64,000 bases of DNA, from contig UESW01000050.1 of NCBI GenBank assembly GCA_900491605.1, positions 62,001 to 126,000 on the forward strand. The letters run 5' to 3'. Within the stretch, counting starts at the first letter, position 1. Every line of letters begins with the position of its first letter. The translations under genes were made by a program, and so were the position numbers. Origin of the DNA: Calamus simplicifolius. Its lineage: Eukaryota > Streptophyta > Magnoliopsida > Arecales > Arecaceae. Of this stretch, positions 35,320 to 46,449 are shown piece after piece. The notes below the pieces were generated by a model, which saw only the letters and a program-made list of their open reading frames with translations, made no database searches and was not told the origin of the DNA.

Positions 35320-35690
35320 GTAGTTATAAAATACGATACCTCAGAAAAAGTTTACTACACCCAAGTTTTCATATTACAACACCCTAGTTGTATGAATACG
35401 ACACCCATTCATCTAAGGTAGGACCTTACGACACCACAGTTCTCATATAATGGTGTTTTAAGTATGGGTGTCGTAGTTTTGTAACTAGATGTCTTAATTA
35501 TAAGCTGGGTGTCGTAGCTATATTTTCGGCCAGTTTTCACCTGAGATGTCGTAAGTCTCTTCTCCAGAGTTCGTTTTAGGCATGGGTGTCACAGGTTTGT
35601 AACTAGGGTATCTTAGTTGTAAATCTAGGATGTCCTAGCTATTTTTTTGGCCAGTTTCACCTCGGATGTCGTAAAGCATATCCGTTCTGC
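35320..35690. repeat. second cluster of the GTGTCGTAA-like motif, both orientations
   Basis: About ten copies downstream of the transposase remnant. Those near 35330-35430 are in reverse (cgatacc, acgacacc) and those from 35465 on are forward (gggtgtcgtag, gatgtcgtaag). A single further forward copy sits at 47740, just after the nested Gypsy LTR, showing where the MULE sequence resumes. Confidence 0.7.
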
Positions 35691-36453
35691 GTGTGTTTAA
35701 AGCACGGGCGCTACATAGCCGATTGAAGGATTGGAAAGTGCTCATTGCATTTACATGTTTGCATAAAACTATCTGGAAAGTGAGTAATGAAGTGAGAATG
35801 ATGCATGCTCATGAGTGGGAGAATTGAATATAAGGTAAGACCAAATTTTGTATTAACTTTTGTACTTCAGTTGCATAGGATAATTTCTTTAAATCATGGC
35901 ATGTGTTAAATCTTTGAGGCTCTATTTGAACAATTAATCTTTTGTTTTTGGATTCTTGTTTTATTTTCTTTGCTCGAGGACTAGCAAAGTGTAAGTTTGG
36001 GGGTATTTAATAAGAGTAAATCCGACCATTTAATTCATATACTTTTATAATGACATTAGCTAGTTTTGAGTTAAATTTATTTATTTTTATTTACTTTTAT
36101 CTTGAATAAATATGAAAGGGAATAAATAGAAGTAGCACAAGGGCAGTGCAAAACGTGAATAATGTGTTCAATTCTAATGTTTAAATTCAGAAATTTTCTT
36201 TGAAATCATTTGGGTCTTTATTAATTATTAAATTTACTTGCTCATGTACCTTTGTAATGGATCATATGTTTATTTGAGCCTTCCAATGCCACTGTCATCT
36301 TCTGCTTGAAGATGCATGACAAGTTCTTTGCGGCAATGATATAGGATGATTTAAATTCTGGATTGCGGTCTTCTTATCTTCCTCTCATTGCATTCTTATT
36401 TAAATAACTTAGTTTTTTATTGTAGCAATGTTGGTGTAAAAGCAAGAAGAACG

Positions 36454-37831
36454 TGTTGACCCAATTGAAGATTTTGATGATTAACAAAACTATTTGAGTA
36501 TAACATTTGAAGTTACTAATGATTTTGATTAAGTTTTTCAGATTATAAGTCGATTTGATAATCAAAATCAAGAGGAAATCAAGTTCTGGTTCGAATCTAA
36601 TGTCAAGGTAAGATTGCAGACATTAGAGTCGACACATGGAATCGCAGAGTCGACTCCGGAAAACGGCACAGACTTAGAGTCGACTCCGGGACTGTTAGAG
36701 CCGACTCCAACAGAAAAGACAGAACGATGGTTTTTCAGGCCACGACTTAGAGTCGACTCCCAGACTGTTAGAGTCGACTCCAGAAGAATTTTGTGTCGAC
36801 CCCAGAAAAGTCAGAGACGACTCCAGATCGAGCGGATTAAAGAATTTCGAGTTAGAGCCGACTCCAGAAAAGTTAGAGCCGACTCCAGAATGTCAGACAC
36901 GGCTCCAGAACTGTCAGAACGACTCTAAACTTTATCTTTATCTTTTTAATCCCAACGGCTATTGTTATTTATGGATCTAATCCTTTTACACTTGCTTCTA
37001 ACGGATAGTTTTAAACTATTTATGGATTAATCGGGATCTATAAGAAGAGGGTTTGATTGCATCCCAAAAGAAGAGACAGAGAGAAAAAAGAAAAGAATAG
37101 AGAAAATCTTGAGATCCATCAGAAAAGAAAAGAGGGAAAACTGTAAGGAAAGATCATACTGATTCCCCAAAAGAAGAGAGAGAGATTCCAAGCCTTTGCT
37201 GTTCTATTTAGAAGAAATCTCAAGAGAAGAAAGAAGCCCTAGTTTTCTGATCTTCTGAGTCTCAAGAGCATCTTGAAGGAAGATCCATTCAAAGGAAGAG
37301 AAGGAAGAAGCCACCAAGATCTGCGAATCAGGCTTTGATTCCTAATCCTCTATTATTGTTTCATTATTGTATTTGCTCATTGAAGGAGCAGTTTATCTTG
37401 TAAAAACAAATATTGTTTGCTGGGTCAATCTGGTGATTGATTCAGTTGAGGCTGTTAGCCTTGTGCAAGCATTAGCTTGTGGTTTTAGGTTTTGTGCTGG
37501 TGAGCCTTGAAAACCAGCTGGGTTCGTTGTGCACCCGGGAAAACAACAAGTTCGAGTTGTGAGCTTGCAAAACAACTCTGCTGTAATCAGTTTGATTATA
37601 GTGTGGACCCAAGAGGTACTTGGGAGTGGACGTAGGTGTAGGTACACCGAACCACTATAAAATCTTGTGTTTGCCGTGATTGTCTCTTTATCTTCAACTC
37701 TCTATTTGTGTTGTTCTGTTTTAATTTGTGAATCTAAGTTTTTATTTCCGCTGGGGGTTATCTTTCAAAAGAGTTTAAATTTTTGAAAAACCCAATTCAC
37801 CCCCCCTCTTGGGTTGCTATCTGGACCAACA
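36454..37831 (+). repeat. 5' LTR of the Copia element
   Basis: 1378 bp. It contains about eleven GAGTCGACTC-like units at 36627-36925, a TATA-like ctataag at 37038-37044 and a purine-rich AGAAGAGA stretch after it. The end ACCAACA at 37831 is followed directly by the primer-binding site. Confidence 0.9.
36627..36925 (+). repeat. GAGTCGACTC palindrome array in the 5' LTR
   Basis: Eleven or so units of gagtcgactcc, gagccgactcc, gagacgactcc or gtcgacccc spaced 20-45 bp. The core GTCGAC is self-complementary. The same array is in the 3' LTR at 45237-45535. Confidence 0.85.
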
Positions 37832-37833
37832 AT

Positions 37834-37845
37834 TGGTATCAGAGC
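37834..37845 (+). promoter_or_regulatory. primer-binding site of the Copia element
   Basis: TGGTATCAGAGC lies two bases after the 5' LTR and is complementary to the 3' end of plant initiator Met tRNA, the usual primer of Copia elements. Confidence 0.93.
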
Positions 37846-37891
37846 TAGTGCTCATTTGATTTGATCTAACGATCAAGAGTCAAAGATCCAC

Positions 37892-39250
37892 ATGGCAACT
37901 CAAGCTGGTTCATCTTTTTCGAAGGCCAATCTACTAATAGACCACCCTTATTTAATGGTTCAAACTATGGTTATTGGAAGGCTAGAATGAAAATATTCAT
38001 TCAAGCACTTGACTATGATCTATGGAGTATTATAGTCAATGGACCACACACACCCACTGCTAGAGTTAATGGCATGGAGATTCCTAAACCGGAAACGGAA
38101 TGGGATGAACATGATAAAAAATTGGCACAACTCAATGCCAAAGCAATGAATGTTTTATACTGCTCATTAGATGCAAATGAATTCAATCGCATATCTATTT
38201 GCATTTCTGCTAAGGAAATCTGGGATAGACTTGAGGTTACCCATGAGGGAACAAATCAAGTCAAGGAATCCAAGATTAACATGCTAGTTCATAAATATGA
38301 ATTGTTTAAAATGGATGCATGTGAATCTATTGCTGATATGTTTACAAGATTTACTGATATAGTTAATGGTTTAAAAAGTCTTGGTAAATCTTATGATAAT
38401 TCTGATCTTGTGAGAAAGGTTTTGCGTTCCTTGCCTAGGACTTGGGAAGCTAAAGTGACTGCAATACAAGAGGCAAAGGATCTAAGTACCCTACCCCTAG
38501 AAGAACTATTGGGATCCTTGATGACTCATGAGCTTCAAATTAAGCAACATGTTGATGATGATGAGTCAAAGAAGAAGAGACTATGGCTCTTAAGATTTCT
38601 GAATATATGGAAGAGCCTCATGAATCTGAAGATGAAAGTGATGATGAGGACATGGCACTCATCACAAGAAATTTAAAAGATTCATGAAGAAGAAGAAGTT
38701 TGAAAAGAAAAAGCCCTTTGCAAGAAAAGATGAGGACAAGGGCAAAGAAAAGAAGTTATTTGCTTTGAATGCAAAAAGCCGGGTCACTTTAAATCTGAAT
38801 GCCCTCAACTAAAGAAAGGCACCCGGAAGTTCAAAAAGAAGGCAATGATGGCCACATGGAGCGATTCGGAAAGCTCAAGTTCCGAAGAAGAAGAAAAGAG
38901 TGAAATGGCCAATCTATGCTTCATGGCGGACAATGATGAGGTAAGTCCGAGTTTTCTTGATGACTTCACTTTTGATGAATTGCATAGTGCTTTTTATGAA
39001 TTAATGGATGATTTTGCAACCTAAGTTCAAAGAACAAAGATTTGAAAACTCAAATGCAAAAACTATCCTTAGAAAATGAAAAGCATGTTGTAGATAAAGA
39101 ACTTTTGATAAAAGAAAAAGAAAGTTTGAAAAATGAAGTTGATAGACTTAAGCCTATAGTTGATAAATTCACTCTAAGCTCTATCAAACTTAATATGATT
39201 TTGGAAATCAAAAGGCTGTTTTTGATAAAGCTGGATTAGGATATAATCCA
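37892..39250 (+). pseudogene. Copia gag, frameshifted
   Basis: Capsid/nucleocapsid polyprotein. The start MATQAGSS at 37892 shifts frame near 37920. The following 37930-38580 frame carries the Copia capsid domain (YGYWKARMKIF, LVRKVLRSLP). Another shift near 38580 leads into a Lys-rich part with a CX2CX4HX4C zinc knuckle (CFECKKPGHFKSEC) at about 38765-38806. A second knuckle, CFKCGNKGHKSYMC, lies at 39312-39356. The region 39042-39239 is a coiled-coil-like Lys/Glu stretch. Length and two knuckles fit Sirevirus gag. Several frame breaks make it non-functional as given. Confidence 0.85.
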
Positions 39251-39460
39251 CTTAAAAAGCAAAAATCTTTGAAGAATATTTTTATACATGCTGAAAAATC
39301 ATCAAATATTACTTGTTTTAAATGTGGAAACAAAGGACATAAATCATATATGTGTAAATCTCACATAATAAGAAAAGATGATTTGGGTTCCCAAAGGAAC
39401 AATATTTAATGCATCTAACCATGAAGGACCCAAGAAGGCTTGGGTACCTAAAATTAAGAC

Positions 39461-40672
39461 ATGAATGTTTTGCAGGAGTGTCTTGCAGCCATCAGACTGA
39501 AAAGAAAATGGTACCTGGATAGTGGTTGCTCAAGACACATGACGGGTGACAAAGATCAATTCATCACCCTTGAATCAAAAAGAGGTGGAGTAGTTACTTT
39601 TGGTGATAATGGTCAAGGCCATATCATGGGTATTGGTAAGATTCAAATTACTCCATCTACTCATATTGATAATGTTTTATATGTTGATGGACTTAAACAT
39701 AATCTGATAAGTATTAGCCAACTGTGTGACAAAGGTTTCAAGGTTTCCTTTGAAGCTTCTGTTTGCACTGTTACTAATCCCATTGATAACAGCATTATTC
39801 TTGTTGGTAAACGCTATGGCAATGTGTACTTAATTGATTTGAGTAATTTATCTCCAAGTAATCATTGCTTAGTTGCTAATAATGCTAAGATGAATGAGAT
39901 TGGTTGGCTATGGCACCGTAGATTAGGTCATGCAAGCACACACCTAATTTCTAAATTATTGAAAATGGATTTAGTTAAAGGTATTCCTAGCTTAAATTTT
40001 GAAAATAATCGAATATGTGATGCATGTCAATTTGGAAAACAAACAAGAACTTCTTTCAAATCTAAGAATGTTGTTTCAACTACTAGGCCACTAGAGCTAC
40101 TACACATGGACCTTTTTGGACCTACTAGAACCACAAGTCTAGGAGGAAAGAAATATGGTCTAGTGATAGTAGATGATTACTCTAGATTCACTTGGGTAAT
40201 GTTTTTGGCTCACAAAGATGAGACTTTCTCAATATTCATGAAATTCGTTAAGAAAGTCACTAATGAGAAAAACACTACCATAGTGTCTATTAGAAGTGAT
40301 CATGGAACTGAATTTGAAAATCACTTCTGTTTTGAAAAAGGCATACATCATAACTTTTCTGCACCTAGAACACCGCAACAAAATGGAGTTGTAGAAAGAA
40401 AGAATAGGACTTTAGAAGACATGGCCCGTACCATGCTATGTGAAAGCCAACTTCCAAAATATTTTTGGGCGGAAGCTATAAACACAGCATGTTACATTCT
40501 AAATAGAGCCCTAATTAGACCTATCCTTAAGAAAACTCCCTATGAACTATGGCATAATAGGAAACCAAATTTAAGTTATTTTCATGCATTTGGTTGTAAA
40601 TGTTTTATTCATAACAATGGTAAGGATAATCTTGGAAGTTTGATGCAAAGTCTGATGAAGGTATCTTCCTAG
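39461..40672 (+). pseudogene. Copia protease and integrase
   Basis: 403 open codons. The aspartic protease active site is in WYLDSGCSRHMTG near 39509-39548. A GAG-pre-integrase segment with LWHRRLGHAS (39907) and CDACQFGK (40018) supplies the zinc-binding residues. The integrase core follows with LLHMDLFGP (first Asp, 40100), SDHGTEFE (second Asp, 40294) and TPQQNGVVERKN (Glu, 40372). It then shifts frame near 40625. The next frame continues with GIFLGYSTSSKAYRVFNKKS (40662-40721), the usual domain after integrase, and an acidic linker up to about 40910. Confidence 0.92.
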
Positions 40673-40909
40673 GATATTCTACATCTAGCAAAGCATATAG
40701 AGTATTTAATAAGAAAAGCTTAGTTGTAGAAGAATCCATTCATATAGTGTTTGATGAGTCTTTAGCATCAAGTTCAGATAAAATTGATGATGAGGAAGAT
40801 ACATCTTTGATTGAAAGAGATATTGAAAAATTAAATGTATCTTCAGATCAAGAACCTGAAGTTAAGGATGATGACTCACCTAAGGATGATGGTATTGATA
40901 CTGTCAAAT

Positions 40910-42576
40910 GATAAAGATCTACCTAGAGATTGGAGATATGCTTATGGTCATCCTAAGGACCTAATCATAGGTGATCCATCTCAAGGTGTAAGGACTAGAT
41001 CATCAATGAGAGATATCAATAATCATCTTGCATTTGTATCTCATATAGAACCTAAAACTATAGAGGAAGCTGAGAAAGATAGTTATTGGATGTTAGCAAT
41101 GCAGGAAGAGTTAAACCAATTCACTAGGAACCAAGTTTGGACCCTAGTAGATAGACCTAAAAACCACCCTATAATAGGATCTAAATGGGTTTTTAGAAAT
41201 AAATTGGATGAAAATGGATTGGTAATTAGAAATAAGGCTAGATTAGTTGCAAAAGGATATAATCAAGAAGAAGGTATAGATTTTGATGAAACTTTTGCAC
41301 CTGTTGCTAGATTAGAAGCCATTAGGCTACTACTTGCATTTGCATGTCATATGAATTTCAACTTATTTCAAATGGATGTTAAAAGTGCATTTCTAAATGG
41401 TTTTATAAATGAGGAAGTTTATGTTGAACAACCTCCTGGTTTTGAAGATCATGAATTTCCAAACCACGTCTTCAAACTACACAAAGCACTTTATGGTTTA
41501 AAGCAAGCACCTAGAGCTTGGTATGATAGATTAAGTAAATTTTTAATTGAAAATGACTTTTCTAGAGGAAATGTTGATAAAACCTTGTTTTTGAAAAGAA
41601 AAGAAAGGATTTATTAATCGTTCAAATTTATGTTGATGACATTATATTTGGTGCTACTAACAATCTCCTTTGTCAAGAATTTGCTAAGCTAATGCAGGGA
41701 GAATTCGAGATGAGCATGATGGGAGAACTAAACTTCTTCCTTGGACTTCAAATCAAACAAGAGAAAGCGGGAATTTTCATTAACCAAACAAAGTACACAA
41801 AGGAAATACTCAAGAAATTTGGTATGGAATCTGCTAAACCTCTTGGTACGCCAATGAGTCCCTCATGCAAGCTGGACAAGGATGAAGAAGGTAAGAAAGT
41901 AGATCAGAAGCATTACAGAGGTATGATTGGATCACTTCTTTACCTAACTGCAAGTAGGCCAGATATCATGTTTTCTGTTTGCTTATGTGCAAGATATCAA
42001 TCTAATCCTAAGGAATCACATTTATTTGCTGTTAAAAGAATCTTTAGATACTTAAATGGAACTAAAAATGTAGGATTATGGTATTCTAGAGACTCAACCT
42101 TAAAATTGATTGCTTATTCTGATTCTGACTATGCTGGTTGTAAATTAGATAGAAAGAGTACAAGTGGGGCATGCCAACTTTTAGGAAGTAACTTAATCTC
42201 TTGGTTTAGCAAGAAGCAAAATTCGGTTGCATTATCCACTGCTGAGGCAGAGTATGTTGCAGCTGGAAGTTGCTGTGCTCAAATCCTTTGGATTAAGCGA
42301 CAACTTGAAGATTATGGTATCACACTTGATAAAATTCCTATTAAATGTGATAATACTAGTGCTATTAATCTAACTAAAAATCCAATTCAACATTCAAGAA
42401 CTAAACACATTGAAATTAGACATCACTTTATTAGAGAACATGTAACTAACAAAGATGTTTGTCTTGAATATGTTAATACTAATGATCAATTAGCTGATAT
42501 TTTTACCAAACCTTTGAGTGAGGAAAGATTTTGTTATCTTAGAGGAGAATTAGGAGTTTGTGATCCTTTAGAATAA
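40910..42576 (+). pseudogene. Copia reverse transcriptase and RNase H
   Basis: The RT begins near 41040 (EAEKDSYWMLAMQEELNQF) and runs through KARLVAKGYNQEEGIDF, FQMDVKSAFLNG and LYGLKQAPRAWY. A frame break near 41610 separates it from the catalytic YVDDIIFG at 41629-41652. The rest (41692-42576) is one 294-codon frame carrying GMIGSLLYLTASRPDI and the RNase H residues AYSDSDYAG (42112), STAEAEYVA and CDNTSAI. It ends at a normal stop, TAA at 42574-42576. One apparent single-base indel separates it from an open RT, so it may be either a real lesion or an assembly error. Confidence 0.92.
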
Positions 42577-42773
42577 TTTTCTGAAACTCTTAAGGACAAC
42601 AACTATCTAGACTTCATTAATTTCTTGAAAATCCTCTATGTCCAATAAGGAAATTTATCTAGAAATTTGATTTATTGTTTCCCCAATTGTTAAGGAACAC
42701 TTATCTAGAGTTTGATGATTAATTTGATTAGTTTCAGATCCTTGAAATTTGAATTTTTCTCTGAAACTATTGT

Positions 42774-42972
42774 GGAGTCGACACCTGCAGTTTGTGGAGT
42801 CGACACCTTCATATTTTGATGTTCTGTCTGGGCAATTAGAGCCGACTCTGGCTTCTGTAGAGCCGACTCTAATTCGGGCGCTGACAGATTCTCTGGTTCG
42901 GAGCCGACACCTCGTTTTCGGGAGTCGACTCTAAGTGGAACTAGGTCAAAATAAAAAGGGCGGAGTCGACCC
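42774..42972 (+). repeat. GAGTCGAC-like array between pol and the extra ORF
   Basis: Seven units (gagtcgacacc, gagccgactct, gagtcgactct, gagtcgacccc) in 200 bp, the same motif family as the LTR array but outside the LTR. Unlike the LTR copies they are interspersed with unique sequence. Confidence 0.8.
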
Positions 42973-43077
42973 CAAACGAAACCTATCGTCTCCTAAACCT
43001 TTTCCAAACCGTTCCAAACTGATTCCAATCCCTCCAAATCCTCCAAATCTCTTGATTACTCATTCCAATCGAATCCC

Positions 43078-44462
43078 ATGGCTCCCAAAAGGCGTGCTAT
43101 CATTGGTGGTTCGACTGTTCCGACGAAGCGCCGTTCAAATCGGAGGCAACCTTCGTCATCTTCTTCATCTGCCACTCAAGATGACTCTCCACCCTCACCA
43201 TCTTCTCCGAGTCGACCAATTAGCGGGTAAGGCCATTACTACCGGAAGAAAAGTAGATTTTGACTTTTTTGCTTTCGGAGGGCTTTGCTATTGGGCGTTT
43301 GTTGAAGGAAATGGGATGGGAGAAGGTCTGTTCTTTGGATATCCCTACTACCCTGCCCTAGTGAGAGAATTTTATAATGATTTATGTAGAGGAGAGGGAG
43401 GCTTAGTGAGTGTTGTAAGAGGAACTAAAGTAATCATCACAGCCGAATCCTTGGAAATCTATTGGAGATGCCTACCATTGGTTTAGTTGAATATCAACAT
43501 GAAGACAGAGGAGGTGCCCTATCAAGGATGTTAGGGAGAGAAGTTTCTGAGTTTGAGAAATCTTGGCAATCAACTTAATTTGGAACTCAGATTACTTCAC
43601 AATATTTGTGGAAGAATTTTATTTCCTAAAATCGGAAGGTTTGAATATGTCTCGGAGCGAGACATCTTATTGATGGACTGCATTCTCACTGGAAGACCTG
43701 TCAATCTTGCTGGTATGATGATAGGCTATATGGCGAGGCAGCTACTAAGAAGAGATCTACATTGCCATATGGTATGATTTAACATTAGTATTCAGAAGCC
43801 AAGGTGTACTTATAATGGATAATGAGCCACTAAGAAAATTAAGGCATACAGATTACTATAGTGTCTCTACAATTCACCGGATGGGCTTCAGAAAAGAAAA
43901 TGGAAATTGGATAAAAAGAGGACATGAGGCCAGAGCTGAAGAGGTTAGAGTTGAGGAGGTCAGAGGAGAGGATATTCCTGAACCATCTGCTGGACCTTCT
44001 TCTGCTGGACCATCTACTGCTGGACCCTCAGAGGCTGGACCTAGCTCTCACCCTCCACATCAGTCAGCATTGGCATCTGAAAGATTTTCTGAGGAGCAAA
44101 TAGGTCAGCTCAGAGCTTTACTGGCTGAGTATGATAGTCAAAGGACAAATGATATGTGTAAATTGAGAGAGGAGTTCAATCAGTTGAAGGATGAGATCAA
44201 TTCAAGACTTGACATGATTTCTTTTTCATTAGCAATTCCGTAGAATCCTTTAGCACTGATCTTCATAAGATTTTTGAAAGGATGGAAGGCATTGCAGACG
44301 GTTCTGGAACTTATCTTCATGCTACCAGTCAACTAAAGAAAGATATCGACCTCGCCGTTTCTCAAATTGAAGCTTGTCTTGAAAGTTTTAAGAAGACTCA
44401 AAAAGATGATATTATGGAAATGATTGGACATTTAAAGAAAATTGTGTATAAGCATATTTGAT
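43078..44462 (+). pseudogene. extra 3' ORF of the Copia element (plant transposon protein-like)
   Basis: The start MAPKRRAIIGG at 43078 is followed by a basic and Ser/Pro-rich leader and a stop at 43227. A shifted frame (43228-43486) reads GRKVDFDFFAFGG and YYPALVREFYNDLC, the pattern of the 'putative plant transposon protein' domain found in extra ORFs of Sireviruses. Further pieces at 43553-43777 and 43815-44243 include a GPSSAGPS-rich linker and an amphipathic helix (LREEFNQLKDEI). A final frame to the TGA at about 44460 looks coiled-coil. Such ORFs are sometimes called env-like, but I see no convincing membrane segment. Four or more frame changes make it a pseudogene. Confidence 0.7.
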
Positions 44463-44737
44463 TTTGATATCCTATCCTAGGTTGTATCTTAGGATTTCTT
44501 GCTTTCTTGCTTTCTAGCATGTATCTAGGAATTACATACTTGAATATGTCACTTTACTGAAACACATGTAATGAATCTTGCTTTGGAATACAATTACACT
44601 TTTATTTCAAATTTGTCTATGATTGATTGATTGAATTTCAATGAATGAGTTTACTATCTTTATGATTAATTGAACCAACAACCCGCTCTGATAACATTTT
44701 TTATTGTTTTAAAATTCACCTTATTGCTGATAACAAA

Positions 44738-45063
44738 AAAGGGGGAGAGATAATTGTATATGCATATAAGAGAAAGAATATAAGAGCATAAAAAGGGGGA
44801 GAAAAATTTTGAGATTCTAATTAAAATGATTCAATTGAATTCAGTTTATCTACATAGGGGGAGTTATTCAATGCAGGGGGAGCTTAATAATTTTTCCATA
44901 TAAAAGTTAAATCATCTTGATTGATGTCATGTTTTTTTTTCATTTTGAATATTGGCATCAAATTCTCTGTTAGGAAGTTCTAAAGCTTTAACAATGTCTT
45001 TTAATTCAAATGAATTTTTAATGCATATACTCAAAGTTTTTGTCATCATCAAAAAGGGGAGAT
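44738..45063 (+). promoter_or_regulatory. repeated polypurine tracts before the Copia 3' LTR
   Basis: AAAAAAGGGGGAGAG (44738), AAAAAGGGGGAG (44790), ATAGGGGGAG (44857), CAGGGGGAG (44874) and AAAAAGGGGAGAT (45052) precede the LTR at 45064. The last is the functional position. Repetition of the tract is characteristic of Sireviruses. Confidence 0.85.
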
Positions 45064-46449
45064 TGTTGACCCAATTGAGGATTTTGATGATTAACAAAAC
45101 TATTTGAGTATAACATTTGAAGTTACTAATGATTTTGATTAAGTTTTTCAGATTATAAGTCTATTTGATAATCAAAATCAAGAGTCAAATCAAGTTCTGG
45201 TTTGAATCTAATGTCAAGGTAAGATTGCAGACATTAGAGTCGACACATGGAATCGCAGAGTCGACTCCGAAAAATGGCACAGACTTAGAGTCGACTCCGG
45301 GACTGTTAGAGCCGACTCCAACAGAAAAGACAGAACGATGGTTTTTCAGGCCACGACTTAGAGTCGACTCCCGGACTGTTAGAGTCGACTCCAGAAGAAT
45401 TTTGTGTCGACCCCAGAAAAGTCAGAGACGACTCCAGATCGAGCGGATTAAAGAATTTCGAGTTAGAGCCGACTCCAGAAAAGTTAGAGCCGACTCCAGA
45501 ATGTCAGACACGGCTCCAGAACTGTCAGAACGACTCTAAACTTTATCTTTATCTTTTTTAATCCCAACGGCTATTGTTATTTATGGATCTAATCCTTCTT
45601 ACACTTGTTTCTAACGGATAGTTTTAAACTATTTATGGATTAATCGGATCTATAAGAAGAGGGTTTGCTTGCATCCGAAAAGAAGAGACAAGAGAGACAA
45701 AAAGAAAAGAATAGAGAAAATCTTGAGATCCATCAGAAAAGAGAAAGAGGAAAAACTTGTAAGGAAAATCATACTGATTCCCCAAAAGAAAAGAGAGAGA
45801 TTCCAAGCTTTTGCTGTTCTATTTCGAAGAAATCTCAAGAGAAGAAAGAAGCCCTAGTTTTTGATCTTCTGAGTCTCAAGAGCATCTTGAAGGAAGATCC
45901 ATTCAAAGGAAGAGAAGGAAGAAGCCACCAAGATCTGCGAATCAGGCTTTGATTCCTATCCTCTTATTATTGTTTCATTATTGTATATTTGCTCATTGGA
46001 GGAGCTGTTTATCTTGTAAAAACAAATATTGTTTGCTGGGTCAATCTGGTGATTGATTCAGTTGAGGCTGTTAGCCTTGTGCAAGCATTAGCTTGTGGTG
46101 ATAGGTTTTGTGCTGGTGAGCCTTGAAAACCAGCTGGGTTCGTTGTGCACCCGGGAAAACAACAAGTTCGAGTTGTGAGCTTGCAAAACAACTCTGCTGT
46201 AATCAGTTTGATTATAGTGTGGACCCAAGAGGTACTTGGGAGTGGACGTAGGTGTAGGTACACCGAACCACTATAAAATCTCTGTGTTTGCCGTGATTGT
46301 CTCTTTATCTTCAACTCTCTATTTGTGCTTGTTCTGTTTTAATTTGTGTGAATCTAAGTTTTTATTTCCGCTGGGGGTTATCTTTCAAAAGAGTTTAAAT
46401 TTTTGAAAAACCCAATTCACCCCCCTCTTGGGTTGCTATCTGACCAACA
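45064..46449 (+). repeat. 3' LTR of the Copia element
   Basis: 1386 bp, colinear with the 5' LTR apart from scattered substitutions and 1-3 bp indels (for example an extra CTTC near 45597 and a missing G near 46442). It carries the GTCGAC array at 45237-45535. Confidence 0.9.

Larger units (their letters stand above)
36454..46449 (+). mobile_element. Copia element, Sirevirus-like, nearly complete
   Basis: A 10.0-kb element has LTRs at 36454-37831 and 45064-46449, both TGTTGACC ... CCAACA. The flanking GAACG (36449-36453) and GAATG (46450-46454) differ by one C-to-T change. Order is gag, protease, integrase, RT, RNase H, then an extra ORF before the 3' LTR, and repeated polypurine motifs. The integrase-before-RT order defines Copia. 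The extra ORF and multiple polypurine tracts point to Sirevirus. The LTRs differ at only a few percent of sites by eye, so insertion is fairly recent, yet gag, pol and the extra ORF all carry frameshifts. Confidence 0.92.
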
